Shown: positions 39,019-48,132 of the stretch, piece by piece
Numbering within the stretch: position 1 is the first letter of the stretch
Layout: the number at the start of each line of letters is the position of its first letter
Assembly: GCA_030148425.1 (NCBI GenBank)
Contig: JASBTM010000008.1
Location: 310,001-374,000 of the forward strand
Reading direction: 5' to 3'
Length of the DNA: 64,000 bases
DNA from: Hyphomicrobium sp.
GTDB taxonomy: Bacteria > Pseudomonadota > Alphaproteobacteria > Rhizobiales > Hyphomicrobiaceae
Notes under the pieces: generated by a model
Told to the model about the DNA's origin: nothing
The model's database searches: none
Seen by the model: only the letters and a program-made list of their open reading frames with translations
Program-made: the position numbers and the translations under genes

Positions 39019-40200
39019 CTAGGAGGGTTGGCGGCCTCGATCCTTGAATTCCAGTGCGATCAGCAGAGCCCCCGCCACCGCCATGACTGCAATCACGATC
39101 GTAACGAACCCCCGTATCGGATTATCCGTCATCGCGATGCCGGCAAAGATTGGCCCGACGAGAGAGCCGCACTGATACATGATGATGTATGCGGCGTTCA
39201 CGGCGGCCAGATCCCCTTCTCCGTCGCGATCTCCAATGGTCGCAAGCCCGAGAGCGTAGAAGCCGAGAATGACTCCGCCGATGAGAAATGCGGTCACGAC
39301 CGCTGCAAATGTGTTCTGCAAGGCGGACGGTAGCGCCAACGCTAGCAAAATGAAGATCACGATCGACGAGATCGTCAGCACGAAACGAGACATCTTGTCG
39401 GAAAGCCAGCCGAGCGGAAACTGAAGCGCGACGCCGCCAACGGTCGTGATTGTTACGAGTGCAAGCGCCGCATCCAGCGTCCAGCCCGCAGCCAAAGCGA
39501 CGTTCGGAATGAGCGACAGGATCGTGATTTCGGAAAAACCGCCGATGAATCCCGAAACCATCACGCCGGGAGATGACCGGATCGCGGTGATAATATTATG
39601 CGCGCCATCATGGATAAAAACAGGCGCAAGCTTACGGCCGAAAACGATCGGCAACCCCGATATGATCGTCAGAACGGCACCCGCGATGAAGGGGCCAGGG
39701 CCAACAAGGCCAAGCACCTGCAGAAAGACCGGACCGATCGCATAACCTGAAAAGAAGCCGATTGCGTAGACTGCGATCACCCGCCCGCGAGTCTCTTCCC
39801 GGGAGACGGAATTGATCCAGGTTTCGCCCGCGAGCCACGGCACGGCAAAGCCCGCGCTCATCACGAGCCGGATAGCGATCCACGCCCACGGCGATTGAAA
39901 GAGGCCGAGAGCCAGGAAACCCAGTGCGCCGATAACACACCCACTCACGATGGCGTTCACCGGCCCCATCCGCGTAATGATGCGGGGAGCTATCGGAAGG
40001 ATCAGCAAAATGGCGAGACCGGGCGCTGCCCCCGCCAGCCCGATCATCCAACTCGGCTGTCCCCAAAGCTCGAACGTGAGCGCCGTCAGCGGAAAACCCA
40101 CGCCAAATGAAATCCCCACGCCGAATGACGTGGAGATAATCGCGGCAAGGCTTAGTATCCTTTCGCGCGAGTTCAATTCGCGTTCGACAGCGGCGGTCAT
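39019..40200 (-). CDS. MFS transporter
   Basis: A 393-residue major facilitator with 12 predicted helices. It resembles the YcaD-like drug/metabolite efflux group: GFPLTALTFELWG, the loop motif between TM2 and TM3 (PIAPRIITRMG), FAVPWLAGETWINSV and a C-terminal half repeating the pattern (FPLGWLSDKMSR). It is divergent from a TetR regulator with two operator-like palindromes between them, so it is probably the regulated efflux pump. Substrate unknown. Confidence 0.92.
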   Translation of the reverse strand: MTAAVERELNSRERILSLAAIISTSFGVGISFGVGFPLTALTFELWGQPSWMIGLAGAAPGLAILLILPIAPRIITRMGPVNAIVSGCVIGALGFLALGLFQSPWAWIAIRLVMSAGFAVPWLAGETWINSVSREETRGRVIAVYAIGFFSGYAIGPVFLQVLGLVGPGPFIAGAVLTIISGLPIVFGRKLAPVFIHDGAHNIITAIRSSPGVMVSGFIGGFSEITILSLIPNVALAAGWTLDAALALVTITTVGGVALQFPLGWLSDKMSRFVLTISSIVIFILLALALPSALQNTFAAVVTAFLIGGVILGFYALGLATIGDRDGEGDLAAVNAAYIIMYQCGSLVGPIFAGIAMTDNPIRGFVTIVIAVMAVAGALLIALEFKDRGRQPS

Positions 40201-40214
40201 GAGGGTTCCCGTAT

Positions 40215-40230
40215 TTCAACAGTGTTGGAA
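40215..40230. promoter_or_regulatory. Operator-like palindrome 1 (TetR/MFS)
   Basis: TTCAACAGTGTTGGAA, an almost perfect inverted repeat just upstream of the MFS start codon. A related palindrome overlaps the tetR start. Between them is a possible -35 TTGACT (about 40237). Confidence 0.65.
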
Positions 40231-40263
40231 TAGCGCTTGACTTGAAGTTAGGCAAGGGGCAAA

Positions 40264-40278
40264 TTCAACACTGATGAA
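40264..40278. promoter_or_regulatory. Operator-like palindrome 2 (TetR/MFS)
   Basis: TTCAACACTGATGAA, an inverted repeat sharing its half-site TTCAACA with palindrome 1 and overlapping the ATG of tetR. Consistent with autorepression. Confidence 0.6.
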
Positions 40279-40927
40279 AACAAGACACACACGGGGGCAG
40301 AGAGGGCTCGTTGAGGCCGATCTCGTTCAAGCGGCGCTGCTGGAAATAGAGCGTGCCGGCCTTGAGGGCTTCAGCCTCCGCTGTGCGGCGCGGGCGATAG
40401 GCTGCGACGTCGCAACCCTGAGCTATCGCTTTGGTTCGAAGGAAGGCCTGGAGCGCGCCGTCGCGGATCGTCTGCAGGCGGAAGTCCAAAGCGCCGAGCG
40501 CTCGCTTCCTTGGCAGGATCGTTTCGTCGCCCTCGCGAACACCTATCGCAGCATCGCCAAGCGCTATCCGAACGCTTTTCCCCTCTTGCTGCGGTTCTGG
40601 ACCACGGGCCCGAGCGACCTCCAGGTCGCCGAAGAATGGCATCAGATGCTGTATGATGCGGGAATGCTCGAAGACGATATTCCAGCGATGGGGTTTGCGA
40701 CCTACGCCGCGATCCTCGGTGTCTGCTCCGCGGAGATTGGCGGACTATTGGCCAAACCGACGGCGGACGAACTCGAAAATATCGAACAGCACGCGGACCT
40801 ACCGCTGACGAAGAAGCTGCTCCCTATATTCGCCCGGCTTCGCGATGAGGAGATCTTCGAAGCGGCGATCACCAACATCGTTTCCGGCATCGAAGCGCAG
40901 GTTGCGAAAAAAACAGCGCGTAACTAG
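40274..40927 (+). CDS. TetR-family transcriptional regulator
   Basis: A 217-residue repressor. The N-terminal HTH is typical: VQAALLEIERAGLEGFSLRCAARAIGCDVATLSYRFGSKEGL (quoted in part), with the recognition helix near residues 43-52. The C-terminal region is a helical ligand-binding domain of the TetR_C_33 or WHG look. Divergent from the MFS pump; operator-like palindromes lie in the 73-base gap, so it probably controls both genes in response to the pump substrate. Confidence 0.93.
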   Translation: MKTRHTRGQRGLVEADLVQAALLEIERAGLEGFSLRCAARAIGCDVATLSYRFGSKEGLERAVADRLQAEVQSAERSLPWQDRFVALANTYRSIAKRYPNAFPLLLRFWTTGPSDLQVAEEWHQMLYDAGMLEDDIPAMGFATYAAILGVCSAEIGGLLAKPTADELENIEQHADLPLTKKLLPIFARLRDEEIFEAAITNIVSGIEAQVAKKTARN

Positions 40928-40943
40928 CGCTCCCGACGTGTCT

Positions 40944-42050
40944 TCACGCGCGGACGTGCACCAGAACGTCCGAAAGGGCCGCCGCGAATAGATCAAGATC
41001 CTCATCTCTTCCGCACGAAACTCGGATGAAATGATCGAGCCCCTTGGCGATCGGCTTGCGAACGAAGACGTCCCTCTCAATAAGTCCATGCAGCACGCGC
41101 GCTGCAAATGCGCCATCCGCACCGCAGTCTATGGCAACGAAGCTGGCTGCCGATGGGAGCGGCTTCAGGCCGTTCTCTAGGGCGATCGCGGAGATCCGGT
41201 TTCTTGCTGACGCAATCTGATCGACGGCTGTGGTCAGATAGTCTTGATCCAGCAGCGCCGCGAGCGCTCCGATCTGCCCGACGCGATTAATTCCATAGTG
41301 GTTGCGGACTTTGTCGAAGGCTTCAATCGTACTGCGCTCGCCGACCGCATAGCCGATCCGCGCTCCCGCAAGGCCATAAGCTTTTGAAAAGGTGCGATAG
41401 CGAATGACCTGCGTGTTGGACACGTCGATTGGCGGCGCTGTTCCGGCAGGCGCGGTGTCGCAATAGGCTTCATCGAGAACCAGCAACGTTTGCGGCGGCA
41501 GAGCCTCGATAAAGCCGTTGATGTCGTCCGCGGTCCACCACGTCCCCATCGGACTGTTGGGATTGGAAACATAAACCAGCGGTGCCGACGTTGCGGCCGC
41601 AGCCTCGATCAGCCGGGGAACATCCTCCCGAAAATCACGCATCGGAATGGCTCGAATTTTACCGCCATGCGCCTGCACATGAAAATTGAACGTCGGATAG
41701 GCTCCGTCCGTCGTTACGACTTTACTGCCCGGCGTTAGAAAGAGCGCGCACGTCAGGCCGAGCAATCCATCGATGCCTTCGCCCACCACGATGCACTCGA
41801 CCGGAATTTCGTGATAATCGGCAATCGCCTTGCGGAGCTCGTAGTTCTCCGGATCCGAATACTTCCAATTATCCGCGGCGGCATCGCGCATGGCCTGAAC
41901 CGCTTTGGGCGACGGTCCGAAGATGCTCTCATTCGCCCCCAGGCGCGCGCGAAACGGACGTCCCCGCGCACGCTCCATCGCCTCCGGCCCGACAAAGGGA
42001 ACAAGCTTTGGCAATGCCGCAATCGTCGGTGTGAATGGAGGTCGTTGCAT
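40944..42050 (-). CDS. HisC-like class II pyridoxal-phosphate aminotransferase
   Basis: A 368-residue fold-type I aminotransferase related to histidinol-phosphate aminotransferase. PLP Lys223 in TFSKAYGLAGARIGYA; LGANES near 38-42; SNPNSPMGT; LVLDEAY (Asp193). It is HisC-like, but other his genes are absent and many genomes have a second HisC paralogue, so it may act on another amino donor such as phenylalanine or tyrosine. Convergent with tetR. Confidence 0.88.
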   Translation of the reverse strand: MQRPPFTPTIAALPKLVPFVGPEAMERARGRPFRARLGANESIFGPSPKAVQAMRDAAADNWKYSDPENYELRKAIADYHEIPVECIVVGEGIDGLLGLTCALFLTPGSKVVTTDGAYPTFNFHVQAHGGKIRAIPMRDFREDVPRLIEAAAATSAPLVYVSNPNSPMGTWWTADDINGFIEALPPQTLLVLDEAYCDTAPAGTAPPIDVSNTQVIRYRTFSKAYGLAGARIGYAVGERSTIEAFDKVRNHYGINRVGQIGALAALLDQDYLTTAVDQIASARNRISAIALENGLKPLPSAASFVAIDCGADGAFAARVLHGLIERDVFVRKPIAKGLDHFIRVSCGRDEDLDLFAAALSDVLVHVRA

Positions 42051-42077
42051 GGATGAGATGGCCCGAATGGTGCGCGT

Positions 42078-42515
42078 TCAGATCAACCCAAGATCTGCGA
42101 GCTTCTTGCGCATCTCGGCAGGCATCAGAGCGATCTGATCTGTCTTACCCGATTTGATATCCGGTGGCGCGTCCGCTGCGTCGAGATACCGCCAGCCCTG
42201 AAATGCTCGCCTTGGCGTCGGCCTCACCGGCACCAGCGTCCTATCGAGCATCAGGGTGCAGCACGCCGAGCCGTCATCCCGCGTACCGTCTTCAAAACCG
42301 ATAAGCTTCTGACGCACGAGAATAACGCCGCGGATGACCCAATAGATCGAACCGCCATCAAGCAACTCGGCCTGCCGCTTCGGGGTCTGAAATGTGCGAT
42401 GGTAGGCGCAGTCGACGCCGTCCCGACTCTTGCGGAGGCGATGCTCAGCCTGCCAAGCGGCAAGCTCCTCGATCATCGTAACGCCTACGCAAAGCTTGAC
42501 GAGATTCAATGTCAT
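42078..42515 (-). CDS. DUF1489 family protein
   Basis: A 145-residue cytosolic protein of the alphaproteobacterial DUF1489 family: it opens with LVKLCVGVTMIEELAAWQ and contains GGSIYWVIRGVILVRQKLIGF, RPTPRRAFQGWRYL and a C-terminal MPAEMRKKLADLGLI. Function unknown. It lies 27 bases upstream of the aminotransferase on the same strand, so they may be co-transcribed. Confidence 0.88.
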   Translation of the reverse strand: MTLNLVKLCVGVTMIEELAAWQAEHRLRKSRDGVDCAYHRTFQTPKRQAELLDGGSIYWVIRGVILVRQKLIGFEDGTRDDGSACCTLMLDRTLVPVRPTPRRAFQGWRYLDAADAPPDIKSGKTDQIALMPAEMRKKLADLGLI

Positions 42516-42570
42516 GGCGAACGTTTTGCATCAGCCGGTTGCATAGAGCAACCACCGTATCCACACCTGT

Positions 42571-43002
42571 TCAGGGCTTTGCAGCGCAATTTCCCGCGTA
42601 CTGGGCGAAGACGGGCTGACCGAAAAGACCGTAATGCCGCGAATGCACGGCAGGGTACTTGCCCGTCGCCGGATCGCGATCGTAGACCGTCGTAAGGTTC
42701 AAGAACCCCTCGTTGACGACCTCGAGAAAGTGGTTGGCGTTGATTGCACGGACAATCTTCAGGGCGTTGGCGGGTTTGCCGTTGAGGATGAGGGACGCGG
42801 ACTGCTTTTCAAGATCGACGTCCGCGATTTCAAAGGCGAGATCCGCAGGCGGACCCGCGGAAAACTTCCCTGCATCGTATGTCCAGGAATAGCCCTGATT
42901 GAAATCGCACACGAAGTGCGTCGGAAAATCGTCCTGGGCTAAGGCTGGCACACTGCAGATCACCAGAGCGGCAAACGCGTATCCGAGGCGAAATATCGGC
43001 AT
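42571..43002 (-). CDS. Exported hypothetical protein
   Basis: A 143-residue protein with signal peptide MPIFRLGYAFAALVICSVPA (cleavage near ALA-Q). The mature domain is beta-rich with FVCDFNQGYSWTYDAGKF, NHFLEVVNEGFLNLTTVYDR and a C-terminal YAGNC, giving two cysteines. ATG 43002 with AGGT upstream is preferred to the 43098 ORF. No family recognised. Confidence 0.7.
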   Translation of the reverse strand: MPIFRLGYAFAALVICSVPALAQDDFPTHFVCDFNQGYSWTYDAGKFSAGPPADLAFEIADVDLEKQSASLILNGKPANALKIVRAINANHFLEVVNEGFLNLTTVYDRDPATGKYPAVHSRHYGLFGQPVFAQYAGNCAAKP

Positions 43003-43182
43003 TTTCTTACCTGTCACACGGAAATGCAGAAGGTTGGCGTTGGCGGTCGGCCGCTGAAGCAATACGACGAAGTCCATCCACGTCAATGCCCAGCGCATCC
43101 TCGGCTGTACTCAGAGTTTGCCATGAGGCTGCCCCGTAAATGTCATGGGATACCGGATCGACACTCTTTCCCGCGAGCCGAT

Positions 43183-43629
43183 ATGCGAACCCTTATCCTT
43201 CTGTCCTCTATTTGTCTGGCCGTCATTCTGCCTTCTGTCGCGGACGCCAAAAAGCAGAAGAAGGAGGACACTCCAATCGACAAACTGAGCTGTAAGCAAA
43301 TCTCCGGACGCATGCAGGTCACCATTATGGAGCTTCGCGGGTTCAAGGACAGAAACCAGGCGTCGGCATTGTCACGCGGCATTCAAACAGGCATGGCGGC
43401 GACGTTCGGCAATCTTTCACACGGCGCCGATCCGCAGGGCGAATACGCATCGAAAATCGCGGAACTCCGCCAACATAACCAACGCCTCGTCGATAAAAAC
43501 TGCAAGAGCTACGACCTGGACGCTGAACTCAGTAAGAATGAGATCGACGACGTGCCAGCTCCGACCATCGCACCGCCTAAAAAGCCCAAGGCTCCGGCAG
43601 CCGTATCTCCCGCTGCCCCCGCGCAGTAG
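43183..43629 (+). CDS. Exported hypothetical protein
   Basis: A 148-residue protein with signal peptide MRTLILLSSICLAVILPSVA, a Lys-rich start (KKQKKEDTP), a helical domain with two cysteines (LSCKQISGRMQVTIMELRG and VDKNCKSYDL) and a Pro/Ala-rich tail. ATG 43183 is chosen because the signal peptide starts there; the longer ORF has no support. Function unknown. Confidence 0.65.
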   Translation: MRTLILLSSICLAVILPSVADAKKQKKEDTPIDKLSCKQISGRMQVTIMELRGFKDRNQASALSRGIQTGMAATFGNLSHGADPQGEYASKIAELRQHNQRLVDKNCKSYDLDAELSKNEIDDVPAPTIAPPKKPKAPAAVSPAAPAQ

Positions 43630-43688
43630 ATCGCTTTTAAGGTCCCGAGCGAGCTGACCGCAGCAGCTTTTCGCTGTAAAAACGCCGG

Positions 43689-44180
43689 ATGACCGACCGC
43701 AATGTGAACGCCGCACCGCCCGAAGCCGCGACGAAGTTTCCGTGGCCACCCGTACTGTTTGCCGGGGCCATCGCCCTGCCCTGGCTATTGACCGTCTATG
43801 CGCCGCTTCCCTGGCCCGGTCTTAATGATGCGGCAGCCTATTGGGTGGGCGTCGCTTTCGGCGCGTTTGGCCTTCTGCTGATCGGCTCGGCGCTTTGGAC
43901 GCTTCACGCACATCAGACGACCTATCTCCCACATCGCTCCGCGACGGCCCTCGTCACAAGCGGTCCCTATCGAAGGTTTCGTAACCCGATTTACCTTGGC
44001 GAAGCGCTTCTGCTCCTCTATGGAGCCCAAATGACGCAATCCATCTGGTTCGTCGGAGCGGCATTGCTTTTCGGAGTCCTTGTCACCGCCCTGCAGATCG
44101 TCCCGGAGGAGCGTCATCTCGAAGCAACTTTCGGCGAAACGTATCTCGCCTACAAAGCGCGTTCGCGGCGCTGGATTTGA
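43689..44180 (+). CDS. Isoprenylcysteine methyltransferase-like (ICMT/PEMT) membrane methyltransferase
   Basis: A 163-residue integral membrane protein with three to four helices and the C-terminal ICMT/phospholipid methyltransferase signature: TALVTSGPYRRFRNPIYLGE (SAM-binding RxPxY type) then PEERHLEATFGETYLAYKARSRRWI. Bacterial members methylate unknown lipid or small substrates. It is followed after 12 bases by the DUF4287 gene, so the pair is probably co-transcribed. Confidence 0.88.
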   Translation: MTDRNVNAAPPEAATKFPWPPVLFAGAIALPWLLTVYAPLPWPGLNDAAAYWVGVAFGAFGLLLIGSALWTLHAHQTTYLPHRSATALVTSGPYRRFRNPIYLGEALLLLYGAQMTQSIWFVGAALLFGVLVTALQIVPEERHLEATFGETYLAYKARSRRWI

Positions 44181-44192
44181 CCGCGGGTCGCC

Positions 44193-44873
44193 ATGACAGC
44201 CGCCTACGCCGAAAAAGAACGAGAATTCATCGCAGGCCTCACCGAGGATACCGGCAAGGATCTCGCGGCGTGGATGAAGGCAATTGCGGAAAGCGGCCAC
44301 GCTGAGCGCAACGACATTATCGATTGGCTCCGCCATCAGGGCTTTCAATTTGCGTGGGCGTCCTGGCTTGAGCGCATTCATCACAACGGCGGCCGTTTGA
44401 TTTATGCGAGCTACCCTGCGAGCGAGGCGCGGATGACAAACCGTCCCTCCACCTCGGCAAAAGGCATTATCCAAGACGAAGCGCCGCCGCAGCGACAACG
44501 GCCCGTACCAAGTTCACCGTCACTGCCTCCGTCGGACAAGACCGTCCAGGAACTTCTTACCGAAGCAAAAGGACTGCGCCCGCTTGCCGAACATATCTTG
44601 CGCGAAATTGGCCGCGCCGTGCCCGCAACCGAATTCGCAGCTACCGGACCGCTCGTCACGATGTCGGCCCCGAAGCCATTCGCAGCTCTCCATCCCGCGC
44701 CGAAGCGGATCCGCCTCTACGCCGATTTCGGCCCGGCAGGCGCCAATCGCAGCACGCCCGCCGACCTCGTTAACAGGTCCCGGGCGCCATTTTCCGAAAT
44801 GCTGATCCTCGACGACGCACGCAGCATCGACGAGGACTTTCGGCGCATCATCCGCGCCGCGGCCGCGCGGTAA
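44193..44873 (+). CDS. DUF4287/DUF5655 domain protein
   Basis: A 226-residue cytosolic protein. N-terminal DUF4287 (about 1-70; TGKDLAAWMKAIAESG and NDIIDWLRHQGF) and C-terminal DUF5655 (about 115-226; ILREIGRAVPATEF and KRIRLYADFGPAG), separated by a Pro/Ser linker. Function unknown. It probably forms an operon with the ICMT-like gene. Confidence 0.85.
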   Translation: MTAAYAEKEREFIAGLTEDTGKDLAAWMKAIAESGHAERNDIIDWLRHQGFQFAWASWLERIHHNGGRLIYASYPASEARMTNRPSTSAKGIIQDEAPPQRQRPVPSSPSLPPSDKTVQELLTEAKGLRPLAEHILREIGRAVPATEFAATGPLVTMSAPKPFAALHPAPKRIRLYADFGPAGANRSTPADLVNRSRAPFSEMLILDDARSIDEDFRRIIRAAAAR

Positions 44874-44974
44874 CTTCGCGCTAACGTCCCTGGTTGATAG
44901 ATGCATACACCACAACACAGCAACACCATCGATTTGCCGGAATTTTCATCGCCATAGTCGCGCCGGAGGCGCCC

Positions 44975-46321
44975 ATGTCGGTTGAATGGAGGCCCATAGC
45001 GGCCTGCTATCTCGCAATTGTTGTACTGTTCGGATTTTCGGACGGCGCTCACGCGCAGGCCGCAAAGCGCGATGCGATTGCCGATTGGCTGAAATCCGTC
45101 GAAGGCAAGACGGCGAACGACGACGCCGTGAATGCGCTCGACCCCACAAAGAAGCCATCCAAACCCAGCGCCAAGGAAGAGGCTGCCAAAGCCGCCATCG
45201 CCGACCCGCGCGATGGCGATCCGCAGTACGAGCAGGCCAAAGCCCTGATGGCGGCCATCGACAACATTCTGCGCGACGCTGCCGATACCCGCGCCGGTAC
45301 TAGCAAGCTGCCGAGCCGTGACGACTACATCATTCCGCCTTTCTGGAAGGAAACGCGGGAAGATCGTAATGCAAAAGTCCGCAATCTTCTCGACGCGGCT
45401 CTCGGCATCGTCACGAATTCACCGGTCGTCGGAGTGCAAAAGCGGGTCGAGATCCTGCGCCACAACATTCGTGAGCTTGAGGACGCCAACGTCAAGCTGA
45501 AGGAAAAGCAACTCGTCGCTCCGAAGGACGCAAACTTTCCCGGCATCCTGACCGACACAGTCGCCTCCCTTCAGGATCAGATCGCGGAGAACAACAAACG
45601 GATCGAAGCCAACCGCACCGAAATCAAAGGCGCGAAAGCCGAGATCGCGACAGCTCTGAAGTCCGCTGGCGTCGAGCTATCGCAAGAGCAGGTCGATCTC
45701 CTGCTGGATAGTGTGCTCTCCGGCGATCTCGTCCGGCTTGTCGCGGTCTTCAACGCAGCGAAGCAGATCGACGGCCAGCTTGCCAAGCTGATTGGTTCGA
45801 CCGGTGACAATATGGAAGCCGCGCGCCGCTACTTCGCGATGCATGCCGCGCTGTTCGCCATGTTGGTCCAAGCACAGGATGCGACGATCACAAAGATCGA
45901 TACGCAATACCTGCCGAAGCTCGATGCCATCATCGCTGACATTGCGGCCGCGCGCGACCGCACGGCCGAGTTGCTCAAAGCCGACAATCGTCCCGATCAG
46001 CAGCGCGCCCTCGAATCAAACCGCAACAGCCAGAAAGTTGCTGACGAGGCGGCCAAAGTGTACCGGCGTTATCTCCAACAGCAGCGCGAGCAGATCGCCG
46101 GCGCCCGCCTCAAGGCGACGCATGATCTCAAGATTGCCGACAACACCTACGAGACCGTCGAGGCGAGCGTTCAACTCCGCAATTTGATTCGCGAAAGCTC
46201 GACATCGTTCGAAGCCATCCAAAAACTCGAGGCCCCGAGCTTCGAACAAATCTTCAAAAGCGACGAGTTGCGTAGAGAATTCGAAGATCTCACCAGAAAA
46301 CTTGACGCGCCGGCTAGCTGA
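44975..46321 (+). CDS. Exported coiled-coil protein of unknown function
   Basis: A 448-residue protein with signal peptide RPIACYLAIVVLFGFSDGA-type (cleavage near HAQ). The rest is almost wholly alpha-helical with coiled-coil stretches at about 145-230 and 290-420 (for example NNKRIEANRTEIKGAKAEIA and VYRRYLQQQREQIAGARLK). Its layout resembles periplasmic stalk or scaffold proteins. ATG 44975 has GGAGG 5-6 bases upstream; the track start 44894 is rejected. It is followed after 80 bases by a two-TM protein on the same strand. Confidence 0.75.
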   Translation: MSVEWRPIAACYLAIVVLFGFSDGAHAQAAKRDAIADWLKSVEGKTANDDAVNALDPTKKPSKPSAKEEAAKAAIADPRDGDPQYEQAKALMAAIDNILRDAADTRAGTSKLPSRDDYIIPPFWKETREDRNAKVRNLLDAALGIVTNSPVVGVQKRVEILRHNIRELEDANVKLKEKQLVAPKDANFPGILTDTVASLQDQIAENNKRIEANRTEIKGAKAEIATALKSAGVELSQEQVDLLLDSVLSGDLVRLVAVFNAAKQIDGQLAKLIGSTGDNMEAARRYFAMHAALFAMLVQAQDATITKIDTQYLPKLDAIIADIAAARDRTAELLKADNRPDQQRALESNRNSQKVADEAAKVYRRYLQQQREQIAGARLKATHDLKIADNTYETVEASVQLRNLIRESSTSFEAIQKLEAPSFEQIFKSDELRREFEDLTRKLDAPAS

Positions 46322-46401
46322 TACGCGTGTGACATCTGTGCAAGGCTTCTGTTTCCTTGCCGCATCGACTATGTTTCCGCTCGGACTATTACCGTAGTCC
46401 A

Positions 46402-47394
46402 ATGAGCAGGTTTTCGATGGTTTTTTCGGGACGAATAAAAGAGAGCGCCGCGGCGACCAAAACGTTCGGGTCGCTGCGCATTGATCGCCGCGTGCTATCC
46501 ACTCCGACGCGGACGATTGCCATAGCGAATATCGCGACGGTCAGCACGGGCACTCACGTTGTTCATAGGCCCACTGCGATCTACTGGCTTCTGACGTTGC
46601 TCTTCGTTTTGATGGCGCTGGCCTCCATGCGACCGGACTTCACCTGGGGACCATTGACGCCGACGGGCGGAACGGTCGTGCTCGGATTTCTTGCCATCGT
46701 ATTCACAGCGCTCGCACTTCGCCCAGATGACAAGACGCATTATCTGCTGATCTCTTCCACAGACGGCGTGCTGTCGCGCTTTACCGCGCCAGACCGTTCG
46801 ATCCTGGAGGAAGTACGCACCATCCTGACGGACAAGATCAACCGCTCCGATGAGTCCATGACGTTCAACGTCAGCTTCGATCGCGGACACATCGAAAATC
46901 TCCCGACCGCAGGCGGACAACCCGCCGCCCTTCCCGCGCCTGCGGCCGATCACGCTCCACAGCAGCATGGAGGACAGCCATCCCGCCCGCTCAACGTCAA
47001 CCCGTCCGTCGAGCGCGGCCCACAAACGGCAGGGGGACGCCCGCGGCAAAATCCGTCCGAAAATACTGTGCCGCAGACACGCCCGCCGCGAGCGCAGCCG
47101 ACGTTGTCGGCTCCTACGAACGGAGCAGCGGCCTCCGCCGCAGCTGCTGAAAGCTTCATCGACTACACTGGCGTGTTGCCCGCGATTGTCGAGATGCACC
47201 GTTTTTACGCCCGTCAAACCGGCACTCAACACCTTGAGCAGCGTCTGTCGGAGATGGAGCTGCTCATGCGCGCGGGCACGCCGACTGTTTCGCAGAAGAC
47301 CCGACTTCGCGAACTATCGGGAGAGATGTCTCAAATTCTCGGGGCCTACCCGCAAGCCGTGGAGCTCTTCGATCACATCAGCGGGCTTGTCTGA
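46402..47394 (+). CDS. Membrane protein with DUF6232-like N-terminus
   Basis: About 330 residues. The N-terminal part (IDRRVLSTPTRTIAIANIATVS) and two adjacent helices (AIYWLLTLLFVLMALASM and GTVVLGFLAIVFTALAL) resemble DUF6232-type membrane proteins that show a PH-like cytosolic patch (HYLLISSTDGVLSRF). A Pro/Gln-rich linker (about 165-235) leads to a C-terminal helical domain. Start uncertain (46402 or 46417). Possibly in one unit with the coiled-coil gene. Function unknown. Confidence 0.6.
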   Translation: MSRFSMVFSGRIKESAAATKTFGSLRIDRRVLSTPTRTIAIANIATVSTGTHVVHRPTAIYWLLTLLFVLMALASMRPDFTWGPLTPTGGTVVLGFLAIVFTALALRPDDKTHYLLISSTDGVLSRFTAPDRSILEEVRTILTDKINRSDESMTFNVSFDRGHIENLPTAGGQPAALPAPAADHAPQQHGGQPSRPLNVNPSVERGPQTAGGRPRQNPSENTVPQTRPPRAQPTLSAPTNGAAASAAAAESFIDYTGVLPAIVEMHRFYARQTGTQHLEQRLSEMELLMRAGTPTVSQKTRLRELSGEMSQILGAYPQAVELFDHISGLV

Positions 47395-47400
47395 AGTCGA

Positions 47401-47838
47401 TTAGCGCCGGTACTGCACGAACTCCGTCAGCGTTCCGATGCGATCATAAAGCTTCCTCGCCGTCGCATTGCGTTCCTGCGTCGCCCAATACACCCTGTCG
47501 GCGCCGCGACGGTCAGCTTCCGCATATGTCGCCTCTATCAGCGCTTTCCCGACGCCGAGTCCCCGCGCCTCCGGCGCTACGAACAAATCTTCGAGGTAGC
47601 AGTACCAGGTCGTCGCCCATGTCGAGCGATGAAAAACCAACGCCGTGATCCCGACGGCCTTGCCCGCATCGTCGAGCGCGATCAGCGCCATCATGTTGTC
47701 TTCCCGGTTGAGAAGGCGGCGCCACGTCTCGGCAATAACCGCCTCGGGAACGCTGGCTTTGTAGAAGACGATGTAGTCGCGGAAGAGCTTCAGCCACGCG
47801 TCTTCGTCGCTGGCCACGACCGGCCGGATATTGACCAT
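47401..47838 (-). CDS. GNAT-family N-acetyltransferase
   Basis: A 145-residue GNAT enzyme. Acetyl-CoA motif A is clear: YLEDLFVAPEARGLGVGKALI (quoted in part; R-G-x-G-V-G), followed by motif B with YWATQERNATARKLYDRIG. Resembles RimI/diamine-type small acetyltransferases; acceptor unknown. ATG 47838 is chosen because the domain starts there; the N-terminal 42 residues of the track ORF look noncoding. Confidence 0.9.
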   Translation of the reverse strand: MVNIRPVVASDEDAWLKLFRDYIVFYKASVPEAVIAETWRRLLNREDNMMALIALDDAGKAVGITALVFHRSTWATTWYCYLEDLFVAPEARGLGVGKALIEATYAEADRRGADRVYWATQERNATARKLYDRIGTLTEFVQYRR

Positions 47839-47896
47839 CGAACGTTTGTGCCTTTCATGAGAACGTGAGCTGCTATGGCGCATTTTTCGGCCGATG

Positions 47897-48079
47897 TCAG
47901 CCGCTGGAAAGCTGCTCCGCCGAAGGCCTCCCCGGCTCGCGCAGCGGCAATATCGCGCCGACAACAGTCAGCATTTGTTCATATTGCAGCAAATCACTCC
48001 AACAAAACGGCCATAAACGCGGCACTTCAGTAACACGACCGCCGGGATCGGCTCGTGAAATTGGCGGTTGCTTGATCAT
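47897..48079 (-). CDS. Possible small protein
   Basis: A 60-residue ORF with a good GGAGG 9 bases before its ATG. It has no signal peptide; the middle WSDLLQYEQMLTVVGAILPL is amphipathic. It is divergent from the deacetylase genes and upstream of the GNAT gene. No family recognised, so it may be spurious. Confidence 0.4.
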   Translation of the reverse strand: MIKQPPISRADPGGRVTEVPRLWPFCWSDLLQYEQMLTVVGAILPLREPGRPSAEQLSSG

Positions 48080-48132
48080 TCATATTCGCCTCCGTAAAAG
48101 TCCGGCTCGGCTCCCAGAACGAAGCGAGACAG

